Source: Isoetes taiwanensis (Eukaryota > Streptophyta > Lycopodiopsida > Isoetales > Isoetaceae). Taken from it: a DNA stretch of 64,000 bases. Both the position numbers and the translations under genes were made by a program. The stretch lies in the NCBI GenBank assembly GCA_021234155.1, contig JAJEKV010000014.1, positions 14,002,494 through 14,066,493 on the forward strand, written 5' to 3'. This document shows, one piece after another, positions 1 through 12,141 of this stretch; position 1 is the first letter of the stretch, and each line of letters starts with the position of its first letter. The notes under the pieces were generated by a model. It was not told the DNA's origin. It ran no database searches and saw nothing but the letters and a program-made list of their open reading frames with translations.

Positions 1-137
1 ATGGCTGCAAGTGAGCAATAAGACATAACATAGACAGTTCATTGTGAAATGGCAGTAGCTTATGTTGTCAGTGTTTTAGTCCTAGGTATTGTTGTTATAA
101 GTTTTAGCTTCTCATTATAAAATCTCTTTTTAAACAA

Positions 138-217
138 GGGCTAAGTGGTATTCTAGCAGATGAAATGGGGTTGGTAAAACCACTCAGGCAATGGCCTTTT
201 TTGCCCACCTTGCAGAG
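138..217 (+). pseudogene. INO80-type SWI2/SNF2 ATPase exon fragment, copy 1 (frameshifted)
   Basis: The first part reads GLSGILADEMGL. After one missing base the next frame gives GKTTQAMAFFAHLAE. This is the Walker A block of SWI2/SNF2 helicases. The residues after GKT (QAMAFxAHLAE) fit the INO80 subfamily best among the remodellers I know. The fragment ends exactly at GAG followed by gt, like an exon-intron junction, and is preceded by an ag, so it looks like one exon copied with its flanking introns. The deletion destroys the ATP-binding loop, and I see no neighbouring exon of the gene. It is a relic, not a gene. Family assignment rests on about 27 residues. Confidence 0.72.
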
Positions 218-857
218 GTTGGTTCTGTAGAATTAAGCCTCTCACAAGTGCACCTACTTCAGTCTTGAGTAATTGGACAAACATAAGTGCACCTGCTTCG
301 GTCTTGAGTAATTGCTTATTCTGTGTCATCTCAGGGTGTTGCCTGACCTGAAGATGATAAATGAGATGAGTTATTTACTGGGGTGTGTATGATTGTCTGG
401 AAGTTATATACCTCTGTTGTTGCTTCGAAATTTATGGTTGCAATTGCACAGAGTGATGCCTGGCTTTGGTGAACCATTTTAGTTCTATGCAGCAGGTTGT
501 TCATTGGTTACAGAGTAATTATTGTGAGGAGGACCACATTTCCTTGCTTTTTTGCTATTCTGAGCCAGATTATCCATGTGCATACTTGATGTATATACCT
601 CTCAACAAGTAAGACAATTTTTTAGCTCATTCTTAGCATTTTCAGACATACATGGTTTTTTATTGGAACAAATGTAACATTATTTAGCATTGTGGTCCTG
701 TGTTAAACAAGTTCTGGTAAGATGGCTGCAAGCGAGCACAAGACGTAACATAGACAGTTCATTGTTAAATGGCAGTAGCTTATATTGTCAGTGTTTCAGT
801 CCTATCTATTGTTGTTATAAGGTTTAGCTAATCATTATGAATTCTCTTTTTAAACAT

Positions 858-937
858 GGGCTAAGTGGTATTCTAGTAGATGAAATGGGGCTGGTAAAAC
901 CATTCAGGAGATAGCTTTTTTTTCCCACCTTGCAGAG
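858..937 (+). pseudogene. INO80-type SWI2/SNF2 ATPase exon fragment, copy 2 (same frameshift)
   Basis: This is the counterpart of the fragment at 138-217, 720 bp downstream. It reads GLSGILVDEMGL, then, after the same one-base gap, GKTIQEIAFFSHLAE. The shared deletion at the identical position means the lesion came before the duplication. The two copies have since diverged at several codons, including A to V before DEMG. Like copy 1 it ends at GAG before a gt. Confidence 0.7.
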
Positions 938-1339
938 GTTGGTTCTGTGGAATTAAATCTCTCACAAGTGCACCTGCTTCAATCTTGAGTAATTGCTTAT
1001 TCTGTGCCATCTCAGGGCGCTGCCCGACCTTAAGATGATAAATGAGATGATGACCTTAAGATGCGTTGCAATTGCACAAAGTGGTGCTCGGCTTTGTTGA
1101 ACCCTAGCCCTGTGCATCAGGTTGTCCATCGGTTACAGAGTAATTGATGTGAGGAAGGCATGTTTCCCTTGCTTTTTTCCTAATCTGAGCCAGATTATCC
1201 ATGTGCATATTTGATGTATATACCTCTCAACAAGTAAGACAAATTCTTAGCTCATTCCTAACATTTTCAGACATACATGGTTTTTTATTGGAGCAAATGT
1301 AATATTATTTAGCATTGTGGTCCTGTGTTAAACAAGTTT

Positions 1340-1873
1340 CTTTCATGAATGTCAATCAACCATCGTAAATGTATTTCTGGATTTCCCGACTAGGCTTTGA
1401 ATGTGTAAAGTGTAAGTGCTGCTTCTATTGCACGCATCACCTAATTTGCTTCATGATCGTATTGCCAGAGATATAAAAGTAATGACCATATTATTATTGA
1501 CGTTGGCTATGAGTTCGTGCATAAAGACAAAATTTTGTATACATTATTCCTGCTATATCGTGCATCTATATTGTACATCAAAATAGGCATGTTCATTCAA
1601 CACAATGTCCAAACCTTACCATTGAAAAACATAAAAGACACAAAAGATTAGGACAAATTAACAAATGAAAAAATTGTTTGGTTAATGGGTCTTAAAACTT
1701 AAATATTTGATTATCTCACGGACACAACCATCGATTAGTGGCACGTACGTCATAGAAAGAATTTGATGGAGAGCAAAATAAATGTATTTTTGTGCATTCC
1801 CCACATAGTAACAAAGTTAGGTCATTTATACAAATTCATATGCCTAATTTACCTTCTTTACTCGTCTTAGTCC
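1340..1873. other. No recognisable gene or repeat
   Basis: AT-rich DNA with stops in all frames. I see no family similarity, splice-like block or repeat here. Confidence 0.5.
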
Positions 1874-2445
1874 TGTACATCCAGGTACAGGACTATTCCT
1901 GAAGACCACAGAGCAGGGTAGGAATAAGGCACCGGGTCAAGCATCGGGTAGTAGACCCACGCCCCCACCGAAACCCACGCAGAGGACCACGCCCCAGTCA
2001 AAGAAGAGATACAGAATGGACAAATGACGGCCTCCGTGGAGTATAGTCCAAAGTCAGCAAGATTCTAGGCACATAATGAAGGCGCTGCCAGATTCCCCAA
2101 AAATCAGGCCTTGATCCGGGAGTTGGTAACTGAGACCTGCCACATATCTATTTTGGGCCCAAGGCCGTTGTACTATATATATGAGTAGAGATAGATCTCA
2201 AGTTTTAGATGAGATTTTGGTCTTGTCTCGATTGTTTTCCTCTCGCTTGAAGAGAGTTCATGTACTCAAATTGATATCAAGAAAGTCTTATTTCCGCTTA
2301 CTGTTTTATCTTGTTCCCTCCTTTTCTTTTCCTCCTTTCTCCTTTGCAAAATCCCATGTGACATTCAGCAAGGATTCTCCTGTTTGATCCAAGGGTCCTC
2401 ATAGAGGGCTGTCTTGTAGGAGATCCTAAACCCAGACCCGAAACA
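1874..2445 (+). mobile_element. Probable LTR of a Ty3/gypsy-type retrotransposon
   Basis: The stretch begins tgtacatcc and ends ccgaaaca just before a primer-binding-like site, so it has the TG...CA form of an LTR. It has a TATA-like tactatatatatga near 2171, followed by a pyrimidine-rich tract, as expected of an LTR promoter and U5. No second copy lies in the window, so both ends are inferred. The internal region that should follow is replaced within about 370 bp by the 3' end of a chromovirus, so only a stub of this element remains. Confidence 0.5.
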
Positions 2446-2464
2446 CTATCGCCGTTGCCGGGGC
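2446..2464 (+). other. Primer-binding site resembling the tRNA-Asp complement
   Basis: The core cgccgttgccgggg at 2450-2463 matches the tRNA-Asp-type primer site common in plant Ty3/gypsy elements of the Athila group (ending in CGCCGTTGCCGGGGA). The first bases (ta in place of gg) are mutated. It lies immediately after a CA that could close an LTR. Confidence 0.6.
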
Positions 2465-2829
2465 TTAGTTCTTTTTCTCTCTTATCTATTCGATTCCAAC
2501 TCCAATGGTATGTAGTTGAGTATTAGATCCGACAGGGATCATGCAGAGGGGCTGGGGCCCGGGGCCGGGGGTGCACCTATCATATAGAGGGTACCTCATG
2601 TGCGTGCAAGGGGTCGCCGAAAACCCCCTGTATACGCCTTAGAAATCTTCCAAAAACTCCTATTTCAGCCACGTATTGAACCAGAGTCACTTAAAAAAAG
2701 CCCCCTAGGTAAGAGTATATGTATGGTTCAAGTCCAAAATAAACCCTTTTGGGCCACTCACCTAAATTGTACGGCTATAACTATGTGAACCCCCCTTGGG
2801 TTGGAGTAGACGCATCCTAGGACGGGGGG
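2465..2829. other. Unassigned retroelement-flanking DNA
   Basis: This lies between the primer-site stub and the 3' end of the next element. It has a GC-rich patch near 2545-2572, and no coding similarity is visible. It may be leader sequence of the upstream element. Confidence 0.4.
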
Positions 2830-4833
2830 TTTTGCATATAAGCATATTAGGATGCAACCATCTACGGCTATAATGGGAACATTGTCATTCCTTATGCCGA
2901 GACGACTCGCAAGCCTTAGGCATCATAGGATTCTCTCATTTCCATTTTCTTTTCATTTAAAGGGGGTGGTCCCTTCAACCACAACTTTATATAATTATAA
3001 TTATATTGAATACTGATGTACCGTAATCCTGCAGGTGAGTAGTGTATATGGCGGCTCACTTTAGGAGTCATCTTGTGTTTTTTTACGTGTGTTCCTTATG
3101 GTCCACTGAGGATCTTGTTGTTGTGCGTGATAAATTGTCTTCTATGTTATTGTGTGCAAGGACTTAGGTCCAAAACTTTTGGTCGCAGATGATCTGGTTG
3201 TAATCTCCTTTGTTTTATGATAAAGTATGTATCTTTGCATTTTGCTAATAATTATATGACTCTATAACCTTCAATGCTGAGGACAACATTATTCCAAGGA
3301 GGGTAGAATGTGACGTTCCACGTATTTATACCCTATACATATAACTATTGTGACACATCACCAGGTACGTGGGTCTATAAAGAGGGATTATGGGTTAACA
3401 TTGAAAGTGGTTTATGTTAGCTATACTAAATAATAATAGATTAGTTAATCTAATTAACATAATTAAGCTAATTAATAATATTAATTAGCTAATAAAGGAA
3501 GCCACGTGGCCCAAATCAATTGGGCTAGAGGAGACTTGCTATTCCAAGGGGGCAAGCTGGGCCTCCACCCCAATCCTGCTCCAAAATCGATCTGGGAAAG
3601 ATTGGAGAAGGGAGGAGCAGCTTGAGCACAACAACTAACCTTGAATCATGGATGTTCTTCGTGACAATGGGTCCAGCCAAGGCACATGTCAGTCTTTAGG
3701 TAGTTTGTGTTCTAATCTGACCCTTGTGTGAGTAGGTGAATGATTAAACTCTCTTTTTATGCTCTATTTGAGATTATGATGGATGATTTCAATATGAATT
3801 TTTTTTCCTTTTGTTCCTCCTGTGTGTTTGGGGCTAAAGGGGGGGTAGAGACCTAAAAGCTACCTAGGAATAGTGATGCTCCTAGCTAGAACCTTTAAAA
3901 CTTATTAAATGCGGCCTGTGCACAAGAGCCCTCCTGGCTGTCGATGGTATGATGTGGCTGAGCACCAGACAAGGACCATGGTGGTGAAGTGGGGGTGGGA
4001 CCTTGCCTAACATGGCTACAAGGCTCCCTACTGTGGCTAGTTCTATAGTCGGTCATTGCATATGGGCTGGATATGGATCTGACACCTCTTGGGTCGCAGG
4101 ATACATGCCTATAGGGACGTCCTGGGCTCGATAGGCGTCCCAGGGCGGCCTATGGATTTTGGGGGGTTAAATTTGGGTACGAATGCGTGGTTGCCTGATG
4201 GAACCACGATCCTCTAGCCACCCATGGAAGCACCGTGCTCTGGAAAGGATTTCCCCCTTTCCTGCCTCATCGGACCGGAGAGATGTAACCTGGAGTGGTC
4301 TCATTAGGTGATTCCATGAGATTACATCTTTGGAAGGCTACAGCCATGCCATAGCATGATTCAGCCTATCTGCAAAGTGTGCACAGGTGGGGCGGATGGA
4401 ATGGACTTCCCTAACCATTGTTCTATGCCAGCCCATGCTTTTGTCATGATTCCGTCTGTTGTTATCTGGAGGCCCTGACCGTCAGTTGATTCCCTAGAGT
4501 CTGAGCCTGGGTTAGAGCCCCATTTGATGTATTGCATATATTATGTTGATGTTGGGATGTTGCTCATATTGGTGATGGATGGCCACCCTTCAAGGTGGTA
4601 TGATATTCTATCTTTTGTATGCTAGGTGCTAACTTGTAAGTACGCTTTCGCTATATAGGGTTTCCATAGAAGGCGTGGGACGAATGACACCTCCGTGTCC
4701 TTCACCCGAGTACTTGGCCATCACAAGTGGTCCAGAGTAGACGAAGGGCCTTCCTGTGGTGATGAGGTCGCCATGGGAGGGGAATTTCCCGTACGTATAC
4801 GATGGGAGCATCGTATAGGCTCGGGGAGCGTCA
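2830..4833 (+). mobile_element. Chromovirus 3' end: 3' untranslated tail plus 1.52-kb LTR (copy A)
   Basis: From about 2840 to 3310 the sequence parallels 27950-28250, sharing a block starting ctacggctataatggg and one starting gggtggtcccttcaacc. Both end in a purine tract followed by gaatg. The LTR proper runs 3311-4833: it starts TGACGTTCC and ends GGGGAGCGTCA, which are near-inverted ends. It matches the LTR at 28251-29778 throughout, with many substitutions and small indels. No coding region of this copy is left, so it is a 5'-truncated element. Its divergence from copy B shows that they are independent old insertions. Confidence 0.85.
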
Positions 4834-4879
4834 CAACTGACGATGTGAACCTCTTAGCTTAGGCCCCGGTCAACATGCA

Positions 4880-5360
4880 GTAGCATTTTGGATGTCTGGA
4901 TACTTTCTATCAGGTCGCTTAAATGTCAATTGGGCTAAGAGTGAGGTGCTCCTCATCTCGTCTTCACGTCATCCAAAGTCGTCCTCCTTCACTTATCAAT
5001 GTCAAAATGTAGAGGTTGTACCCACCTACAAGTACTTGGGAGTGGAGTTCAGTACTACCACATTTTGGGATACTTCTATCATGTAACAAGTGATGGCAGG
5101 CTGTAAGGCACTATATGCAACACAAAGCAATAGTGATGAAACAGAGTTTTATGACTGGATCCACCAGTCACACTTGTTTAGGATTTTGGTGGAGCCCGCT
5201 CTTCTATATGAGGTGGAGATGTGAGGATTGGTGGTATCTGATATGGTCTATGGGATATGGGATAAGGTCTTGGAAAGGTTAGGGCCCATCAGATATTGAT
5301 TTCCATGAAGGATCTGCCCTTTTGGTGCGTTGGTTATCACTAGAGGTGCTACCTGTAAGA
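4880..5360 (+). pseudogene. LINE reverse transcriptase fragment (family 2)
   Basis: Broken plus-strand frames show the end of a LINE reverse transcriptase: LNVNWAKSEVLLIS, then YKYLGVEF, then a segment ending EPALLYEVEM. The same order occurs in the longer LINE at 45190-48060 and, on the minus strand, at 43900-44960. In-frame stops follow SIM and EVEM. The last 115 bp (from about 5247) are repeated at about 7199-7318, so this fragment and the next overlap in content and are separate copies or a local duplication. Confidence 0.7.
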
Positions 5361-7109
5361 ATTGATATCAAAGCCTGACTATTTTTTATGTTTGCAAGTC
5401 ATCTAGTTGGCATTGGAGATTGCAAACTAGAATAGAAATCTTCGTATTGAGAACCCAAATGATTTCTCTCTATTAACTTTTATTTTTCTTTTCTTGATCT
5501 AGTTCAATAAATCTGACCCAGTCAAAAGAAAGAGATCATTGTAGAGTTGTGCATGAATATCCGTATGGCAAATTTTTTTGTTGCAGTAAATATAGCTTGC
5601 AGGAAACATATATGAATTTATTAGATACAGGTGATTTGCAATAAGCAGTGTGAACTGAGCTTATCCTACCTTATCTATCCATTTCATTTTGCCAAAATAG
5701 ATCTCCTTCAAATCAAGCCTAACCAAAATTGACAATTCATCTCTTTGGCCAGGATGGATCTCTAATTAAACTCTTCCTGCATCTATGATGGATGAATCTA
5801 TCTTTATTTAAACTAGTCCATAGACTGAACAATGTAAACTGCATCTTTTATGAGTCCCATTGCTTCTAGTTGCTGGTGATCAGAGTTTGCTTACAAGTAA
5901 TTGTGGATATACCTAGGGGATATAGAGACTTTTAAATCTCTATACAGTGGTTGGTGCCACTAGAGAAATTGTAAATCGATTTTATGATTTTATTGTTTCC
6001 TTCTGATCATTTTCCATGCCATTAATATTTGCATAATATTATGGTTCATGCCATAAGTATTTGATATTAATGGATAACATTGAAAATATTAGATTGGTGT
6101 CTAAAATTATGAGTAGTAGTTGGTGCTATTGGTTGAGGTTGGTGCTTCAACAAAATTCATTACTATTTCTTAAGCCTTACCTATTCATTGAATTTAAAAA
6201 CTTACTTTTTAGTTAGTACCACTTAAAACCTTGTTAATCATATTCCAACTCTTTAGATCAATTCATTCCTTTCAGTATCTTAACTTAACTCCTTAGCCTC
6301 AACAATTGTGATCGAAATGAATAGTTGGTGCTATTTGTAAGATCATAATCCTAGCCTTTGGACCGTAAACAGGTCGAATTTATACTCATATATATAAGAA
6401 AATTGAGTTGGTGCTCAAGTGACACAAATTGAGTTGGTGCTTAATTTATGGATTATGGATACAACTGGGATCAATTGCTTCTCAACGACTGGGAGCTATA
6501 GTTTTTCTAGACAAGGGGCAACCATTCTTGCATGCTGCTACAATTGCATTTAGACGAGTTGTCTCAGTGGCGAATCAGCTCTTCCTGGCTTCCCTCAGAT
6601 CGAATCTCTTGCCACAATAGCCATCGATCCACCCAACTCCATAAATCTAAAACAGCTTTCTCCTAGCTAGAAATTAAGATATGTGATTGGAAATTACCTT
6701 GTCTACAACCTTGCAATAAATTGCCAGTTGTTGGCGAACTACCATAATTTGATTCTCTAGATGGATCTTTCTCTAGTTTTGGTGAACGAGAGATAGATCA
6801 GTACAAATTACTAAAACATCTTCTAATTTTGGTGAATTGGTTGGAGTTTGACTACCAAAAGTTATTGATGTAACTTCTGTCAAAGGAAACTTAAACTGCC
6901 TTACTTTCTAAGTTATCGGATTATTCGAGTAAGCTATGTCCAGTTACCTTTCTCATTGTAAAAGAGATTACTTATTTATGCTAATAGTTTGTTTTATAGA
7001 AAATATAGCAATGCTAGATGGTTTGCAGATTAAGAGACCTTGTTTATCTAACAAAGGCTCGTAATATGATTTTGGAGGTTAAATTGGATCATTGGTGTGA
7101 TCCGTAACA
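5361..7109. other. Unassigned DNA, possibly an LTR interior
   Basis: No gene is recognisable. The phrase gttggtgct recurs between about 6120 and 6440. The segment ends ccgtaaca directly before a tRNA-iMet primer-like site at 7110, so part of it could be an LTR, but I cannot place a 5' end. Confidence 0.35.
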
Positions 7110-7125
7110 ATTGGTATCAGAGCCA
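7110..7125 (+). other. tRNA-iMet-type primer-binding site
   Basis: attggtatcagagcc is the standard primer site (complement of the initiator tRNA-Met 3' end) of many plant copia and some gypsy elements. It follows a ...taaca that could end an LTR. A degenerate version, attgatatcaaagcc, lies at 5357-5371. No pol sequence of a matching element is present: LINE sequence resumes 70 bp later. Confidence 0.55.
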
Positions 7126-7194
7126 ATGTTCAATTGCTCGTGGCAACATTGATGTGTTCGACATGCTTAAGGGCATGCACATCGAGGAAGGGGA

Positions 7195-8240
7195 GGAATT
7201 GATATGGTCTATGGTTTATGGGATAAAGCCTTAGAAAGGTTGGGCCCACTGGATAACAATTTCTATTAAGGGTTCGCCCTTTTGGTGCATTGGTTATCAC
7301 AGAGATGCTAGTTGTAACAGTATCATTTGCCACCTAGAATGACTTGAAACAAGTTCAAAAGTCCTTTCTAGCTCGAGCACTTGGAGTGAAGTCCACAGTT
7401 CTGTATCAGATACTTCTACAGGAGACCAGTTTCTTGCCTTTACAGGGGGCTGCGCTAGAATGTCACCTTATATACTTTAAGAAGGTGGACAATATGGGCA
7501 ACACTCACCTCCCAAACCTCCCTATACCATGGCTACGGGTCTACAGTCCCTCAAAGCTTGCTAGAAGGAGAAGCGAGCTAATGGACCTCTAGATAGAATA
7601 TGCCAGAGTATAGGTGTATACAGGTACAAACCGAGGGAGATCACAATCGCTTGAAGCAGTATCTCAACACATGCTTTGCCAACGAGCTTTGGGATGTTGG
7701 GTCTTTTGAAAGTGGTGAAAACCTCACACTACAAAAGCTAGATCAATTCCACGTTAAACGGGGCCCACAACAGTATTTGCAAATATATTAACCTCTGGAG
7801 ATGCGGAGACTCATTGCGTTTACTCGCAAAGGTGCTTACCGCCTCCGAATTAAGATAGGCAGATGGATCCGAGAAGCGCGAGAGAACATGCTCTATCCGT
7901 ATTACCTGCTGGAAGTTGTTAAGAATGAGTGCCACGCTTTGCACCGCCCAACATCTGAACCTATCAGATCGTGCTATGTCGAGTTGGTCCCACCTAACCA
8001 ACCACTTCATATGATGTGGCACACTACTTCATTGAGAATATTGGGATCATATCTCCAGAAGGTGATGGATATACACGCTCAATTGTATCCTCCGACACTC
8101 CATTGATATGTACCACTGTATAATTTATCCACATGCTTATTACTGTTAAGATTTTTTCCTCGAAAACCCTCCGGGGCAGGGGTTTTTTAAATCGTGGATA
8201 GTAATATCTCCGATGTGCTCTTTGTTTGGGTCCCATAAGC
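7195..8240 (+). pseudogene. LINE 3' fragment: RT C-terminal region and 3' UTR (family 2)
   Basis: Frames in the plus strand show VQKSFLARALGVKSTVLYQI and LLQETSFLPLQ, which resemble the post-RT region of this LINE group. A remnant of the C-terminal RLRIKIGRW...HALHRP zinc-finger segment follows at about 7830-7960. Compare RLSSHRHGVEVGRW...HVLLRCP in the fuller LINE. After about 8140 the sequence (actgttaag...ttcctcgaaaaccct...ggggcagg) matches 42360-42470, marking a shared 3' UTR. Several stops and frame changes make it non-functional. Confidence 0.68.
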
Positions 8241-8299
8241 CTATTTGTCTTCGAGCATAATAAACAACCTAGTGAATAGATGATGAGGGAATACAATAT

Positions 8300-8970
8300 A
8301 TTTGTGGGTTTGGAGCCCAGTGTCTATCCCTTCATTCTATTTTGTCCCCTTTTTATCTCTTCATAGATTTATAGTCCAATGAAGAAGAAAAGGAAGCAAT
8401 TTCTCTTATGTTTGTTAACATGAGGAAGCAGAATATATAGGATTCAATTGAATCGAGTTGGCTTTTATCGTTTACGAAGACCAAAATTATGAAAAGATAG
8501 AGAATCGGGAGAATAAAGTATTTTTTGGGCTTTGGAGTCCAATTTTGATCTCTTCATTCTTATATTTTCTTTCTATCTCTTTGTAGGTTTGGAATCCAAT
8601 GAAGAAGAAAAAGAAGCAAGAGATAGAGAATACAGGGAATAAAATATATTTATGGGTAGTCCAGTGGCTGTCTCATTCTATTTTGTTCTCCTTCTATCTC
8701 TTAGTAGGTTTGTAGCCCAATGAAGAAGAAAAGAAAGCAATTTTTATGTCAATCACCTCGTAATGAATGAACCCTTGAAACCAGATCTATTAATCTAGAA
8801 ACTAGTTTCTTACCCTAAATAAAATGTCGATTTGCAACCCAATAAAGAAGAAAAAGAAGCCATTTTTATGCCGATCAACTCATCATGAATGGACCCTTGA
8901 AACTAGACTTGAACCCAAGGCCTATTCATCTAGAAACTAATTTCCACCACTAAACCGAATGCCAATCTGC
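8300..8970. repeat. Degenerate tandem repeats of about 110-130 bp
   Basis: The phrase caatgaagaagaaaa(g/a)gaagc recurs near 8375, 8597, 8719 and 8848 (caataaagaag in the last). It usually follows a ttt(g/a)(g/t)a(a/g)(t/c)cc phrase. The last two units also share aatga(a/c)(t/c)gaacccttgaaac. The units have diverged in sequence and spacing. Confidence 0.7.
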
Positions 8971-11900
8971 AATCAAATAGAATAGAATGTAGTTTAAGAT
9001 AAAGATATAGATATAGCTTTGGAGCAATTTGTAATACCTTGTTTAACTGGCATTTCACCTTGATCGCTAAGTACGACATGCATAAGCAGAGATGTCCTTT
9101 TAAGGTAACCATGATATCCAACCTTGGCCTAGTGGGATAACCATTATATGTAAGCATGACAAAGGCAAGTCGAAGTATTATATGTAAGAGTCAAAAGATA
9201 TGAGCTATAAGAGTAGTTGAAGTGGGGTATATAAAGAAAAAGCATCAAAATATGTAAGTACCCCAAGGACAACATAGAATATATATAGTCTAGGTATCGA
9301 GGGAACAAGAGGAACCTTGACAAATCTATAGAATTGAACACCAGATGTTCTAAGATATTGTGCAAAGCAGTAGACTCACAAACCGCCAAAACTTTTTGGA
9401 CCTTAGGCTGTGGGGTGAGCTACAGATGTAGTAGAAGCATGTCAGTGAGGAGGGATAGAGGGCCAAGAAGAAGTGGTCCCACGTGGCAGAATAAAAGGAA
9501 ATGTGGTCCTCTAGGGATGTTTCGATGCAACCATGGGTGCTCTGGCGTTTTTGGGGCTTTATACACGTGGCTGTGATGGGGAGAGATGAATTATTGGACC
9601 TTTCATTCTTATGGGATGCATTTTATATCTAGAGTTTGTCCCCTTACTGCATTTGAAGCCAATTCTGGTGTCCTTCGTCGTTACCCACCTTGTGGTCACC
9701 ATTATGCTTATTCTATATCAACAGTCAATATTCCTGACAGACAAAATTCTATCAAACCTTGGTCGGTTGCCTATGTCATATTATGAACTTCCTTTGCAGT
9801 CAAGCAGCTTGTAAGATGACAATGGCTCCAAGGGTAGACATATTTATAACATATAACATTAAAGTTCAACAACTTGTAGCTTTAGAACAAGAAATTAACG
9901 AAGGGTTATATTCGAAGCACGCAAAAGACACAATGTTTCATTAGATTCCTCAAATACTAAATGATATTGCGACGAATTGTAAGGTCTAAAAATTGATAGA
10001 ATCCTTAAATACTAAAGGATATTGCAACGACAATGAGGTCTAAAATTGACGAAGCGCAGTTTCTTAGCAAGAATTCTTTGAACATATCGACATTTTATGA
10101 TTTAATAGGGTTCATTCGGTGGCATTTTTGTGCGAAAGGGACCCGGCATTTGTGATGCGAATTTCGCCAACGTGTGGTTTCCTTGTTAATCCAATCAAAA
10201 TTTGTCACTTTCTTTTTGTTGGCGTGTGCGACGTGTGCCGAGCAGAAGAAAAAAAACCATGAGCTTTTCTTCCGCCCAAATATAAAACTCTTCATCTATA
10301 AAACTCTTCATACCTGTCATGCTGTTTATTGACTTGAAGAAAAAATCCAGAACTCCGTTCGTGAATGCCTCTAATAATTGCTGCAATGTTTCGAACTTCG
10401 AAAAATGACTTATGGCATATCTACAAGAACGAACTTTTTCTTGGACTCTAAATCTGAAACATGTGTTACATAGATAGTACCTTTTTTTACAGCCACACCA
10501 ACTTATCATATGGCAACAACTATATCACATTGCAAAGTTGGTTGTTATCCATTGTTATCCCTCAAGGGACTCAATCATACTACATGCCCTATGGTAAAGA
10601 ACGTTGCCATACTTAAAAGGACATAGTCACTGTCTCATAAATGATCGGTCTAGCATGGTACAACACACATCCTACATTTGCAATTTATGACTTGTTCAGC
10701 TGGGATATCAACACCAAAGGCATGAGCAACTTTGTGCCTGCCTCAGAATAGTATTGTCTCAAAAAATATGATTAGTGTTTGTGTCAATGATCTTGACCTT
10801 TGACTACTAGATGTTGTTTGTATGGTTAGTTGGACCTAAACATTTTGGGTCCGCTATAGGAGACAACATATGTAAGTATGCCTAAACCCAACCATACACA
10901 TAATTTGAATACATTGACCATAAGAAGGGGTGCTTTGGGCTTTGCAACAAACTTTCATCTACCCTTATTGACACGATATTTGGGTTTAGTTTGGTTCCTT
11001 GATTGCCTTCAATTCGAGTAATCTAACATAAATATGTAGCTGGAACTAAGGCAAGTTTCATAGTAGCCTTTGCTTTTCCTCATTCATATATGTAATATAT
11101 AATTCCAAAACCAACCATGTAGCTAGATACTAATTGTATGAAACTAACTTGTAGCCTTTCAATTCCAAGCTTTTGGTTATTGGCATCTCCTTTGGATTGT
11201 ATTAAACATTATAAAATATTATCAAAAGTGAGATGATTCTTTTAAGTAATAGTTTCTGGTCATATCAACGTCGACTTAAAGTCAACCATGATAGGAAAGT
11301 CAACTTTGGTTCAGAAAATGAGTCTCATGTTCTAAAATCGAAGGACACCAAGTAGAGATGAGGGCGAGTTGCAAACATTGATTGAGCCTTGTACATGTAT
11401 TCTGAAAGGCACCTTGTGAGGCTGTAATGAAAGACAGAGATGTTCATCTTTCATCTTAGCAATTTCAAGCCTCCGATGAACCGGGGAGTGGCAAACCAGA
11501 GGGCCCACAAATATTGAGAATTTAAAGGTTGATTGAAGGTGAACGGAGGAATTTCAATATGCAATACACAATACTTCCAATCAAATGCTTTTTTTGCATG
11601 TGGCCCCCATGGAATGGGGGACCAGGTGGGGCATCACAGAGGGAAGTTGGGAAGATGCATAGCTTTTGCCACAGAGGAGGAAGAAATGACAGAGAAGCTC
11701 ATGATCAAAAGCAGTAGGGGAGGGAGGAAGATGGAGGTTGGAGTAAAAATGCCCAATTAACATCTTAAGGCAGTAGATAAAAAGGACTAAAGCAGAATGG
11801 AGGCATTCAAAATGCTCCAAATTGGTAGCACTATTTAGTTGATGTGGGGGCTATAGAAAAGATAAAAGATAGGGATGAACATGGTGAAGGGGATGGTTTT

Positions 11901-12120
11901 TGTATTTTGTATTTTGTAATTTTTTGGATTGATGAATAAATTTGTAGGCGAATAAGTCATAAGGATAGAAGTAGGGAGCCCTCATGGGAAACTTGGAAAA
12001 AATGGGGGGGGTGGAAAAAAGAAAATGCAATGGTAAAAGCAAAAAGGTGGCCTCTCATTTTTGCGCTAACGATGGGATGATAAATAGTTTGCATTTCAAC
12101 ATAAACAAAGGGAGAAATTA
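8971..12120. other. Gene-free stretch
   Basis: Frames of 60-100 codons occur (for example 10195-10509 on the minus strand and 9334-9576 on the plus strand). None shows a family motif, a splice pattern or a good start context. I see nothing that supports a gene. Confidence 0.5.
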
Positions 12121-12130
12121 CCATTCTTCC

Positions 12131-12141
12131 TATATATATAT
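12131..12141 (+). promoter_or_regulatory. Candidate TATA box of the amino acid permease gene
   Basis: tatatatatat lies about 850 bp before the permease start codon, the last clear TATA-like run upstream of it. If real, the 5' leader would be long and might hold an intron: acceptor-like tgctgcag ends near 12838 and ttttagacag near 12896. The link to this gene is inferred from position only. Confidence 0.35.

Larger units (their letters stand above)
1..1339. repeat. Two-copy tandem duplication of about 720 and 620 bp
   Basis: Copy 1 starts at the window edge and copy 2 at 722. Both begin with atggctgcaag(t/c)gagca and both end near tcctgtgttaaacaagtt, at about 710 and 1336. They align along their whole length with scattered substitutions. 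Copy 1 is longer, mainly because it holds an internal repeat of the gtgcacct...gtcttgagtaatt segment around 248-312. Each copy carries one exon-like fragment of a chromatin remodeller, listed separately. Copy 1 may continue left of the window. Confidence 0.9.
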
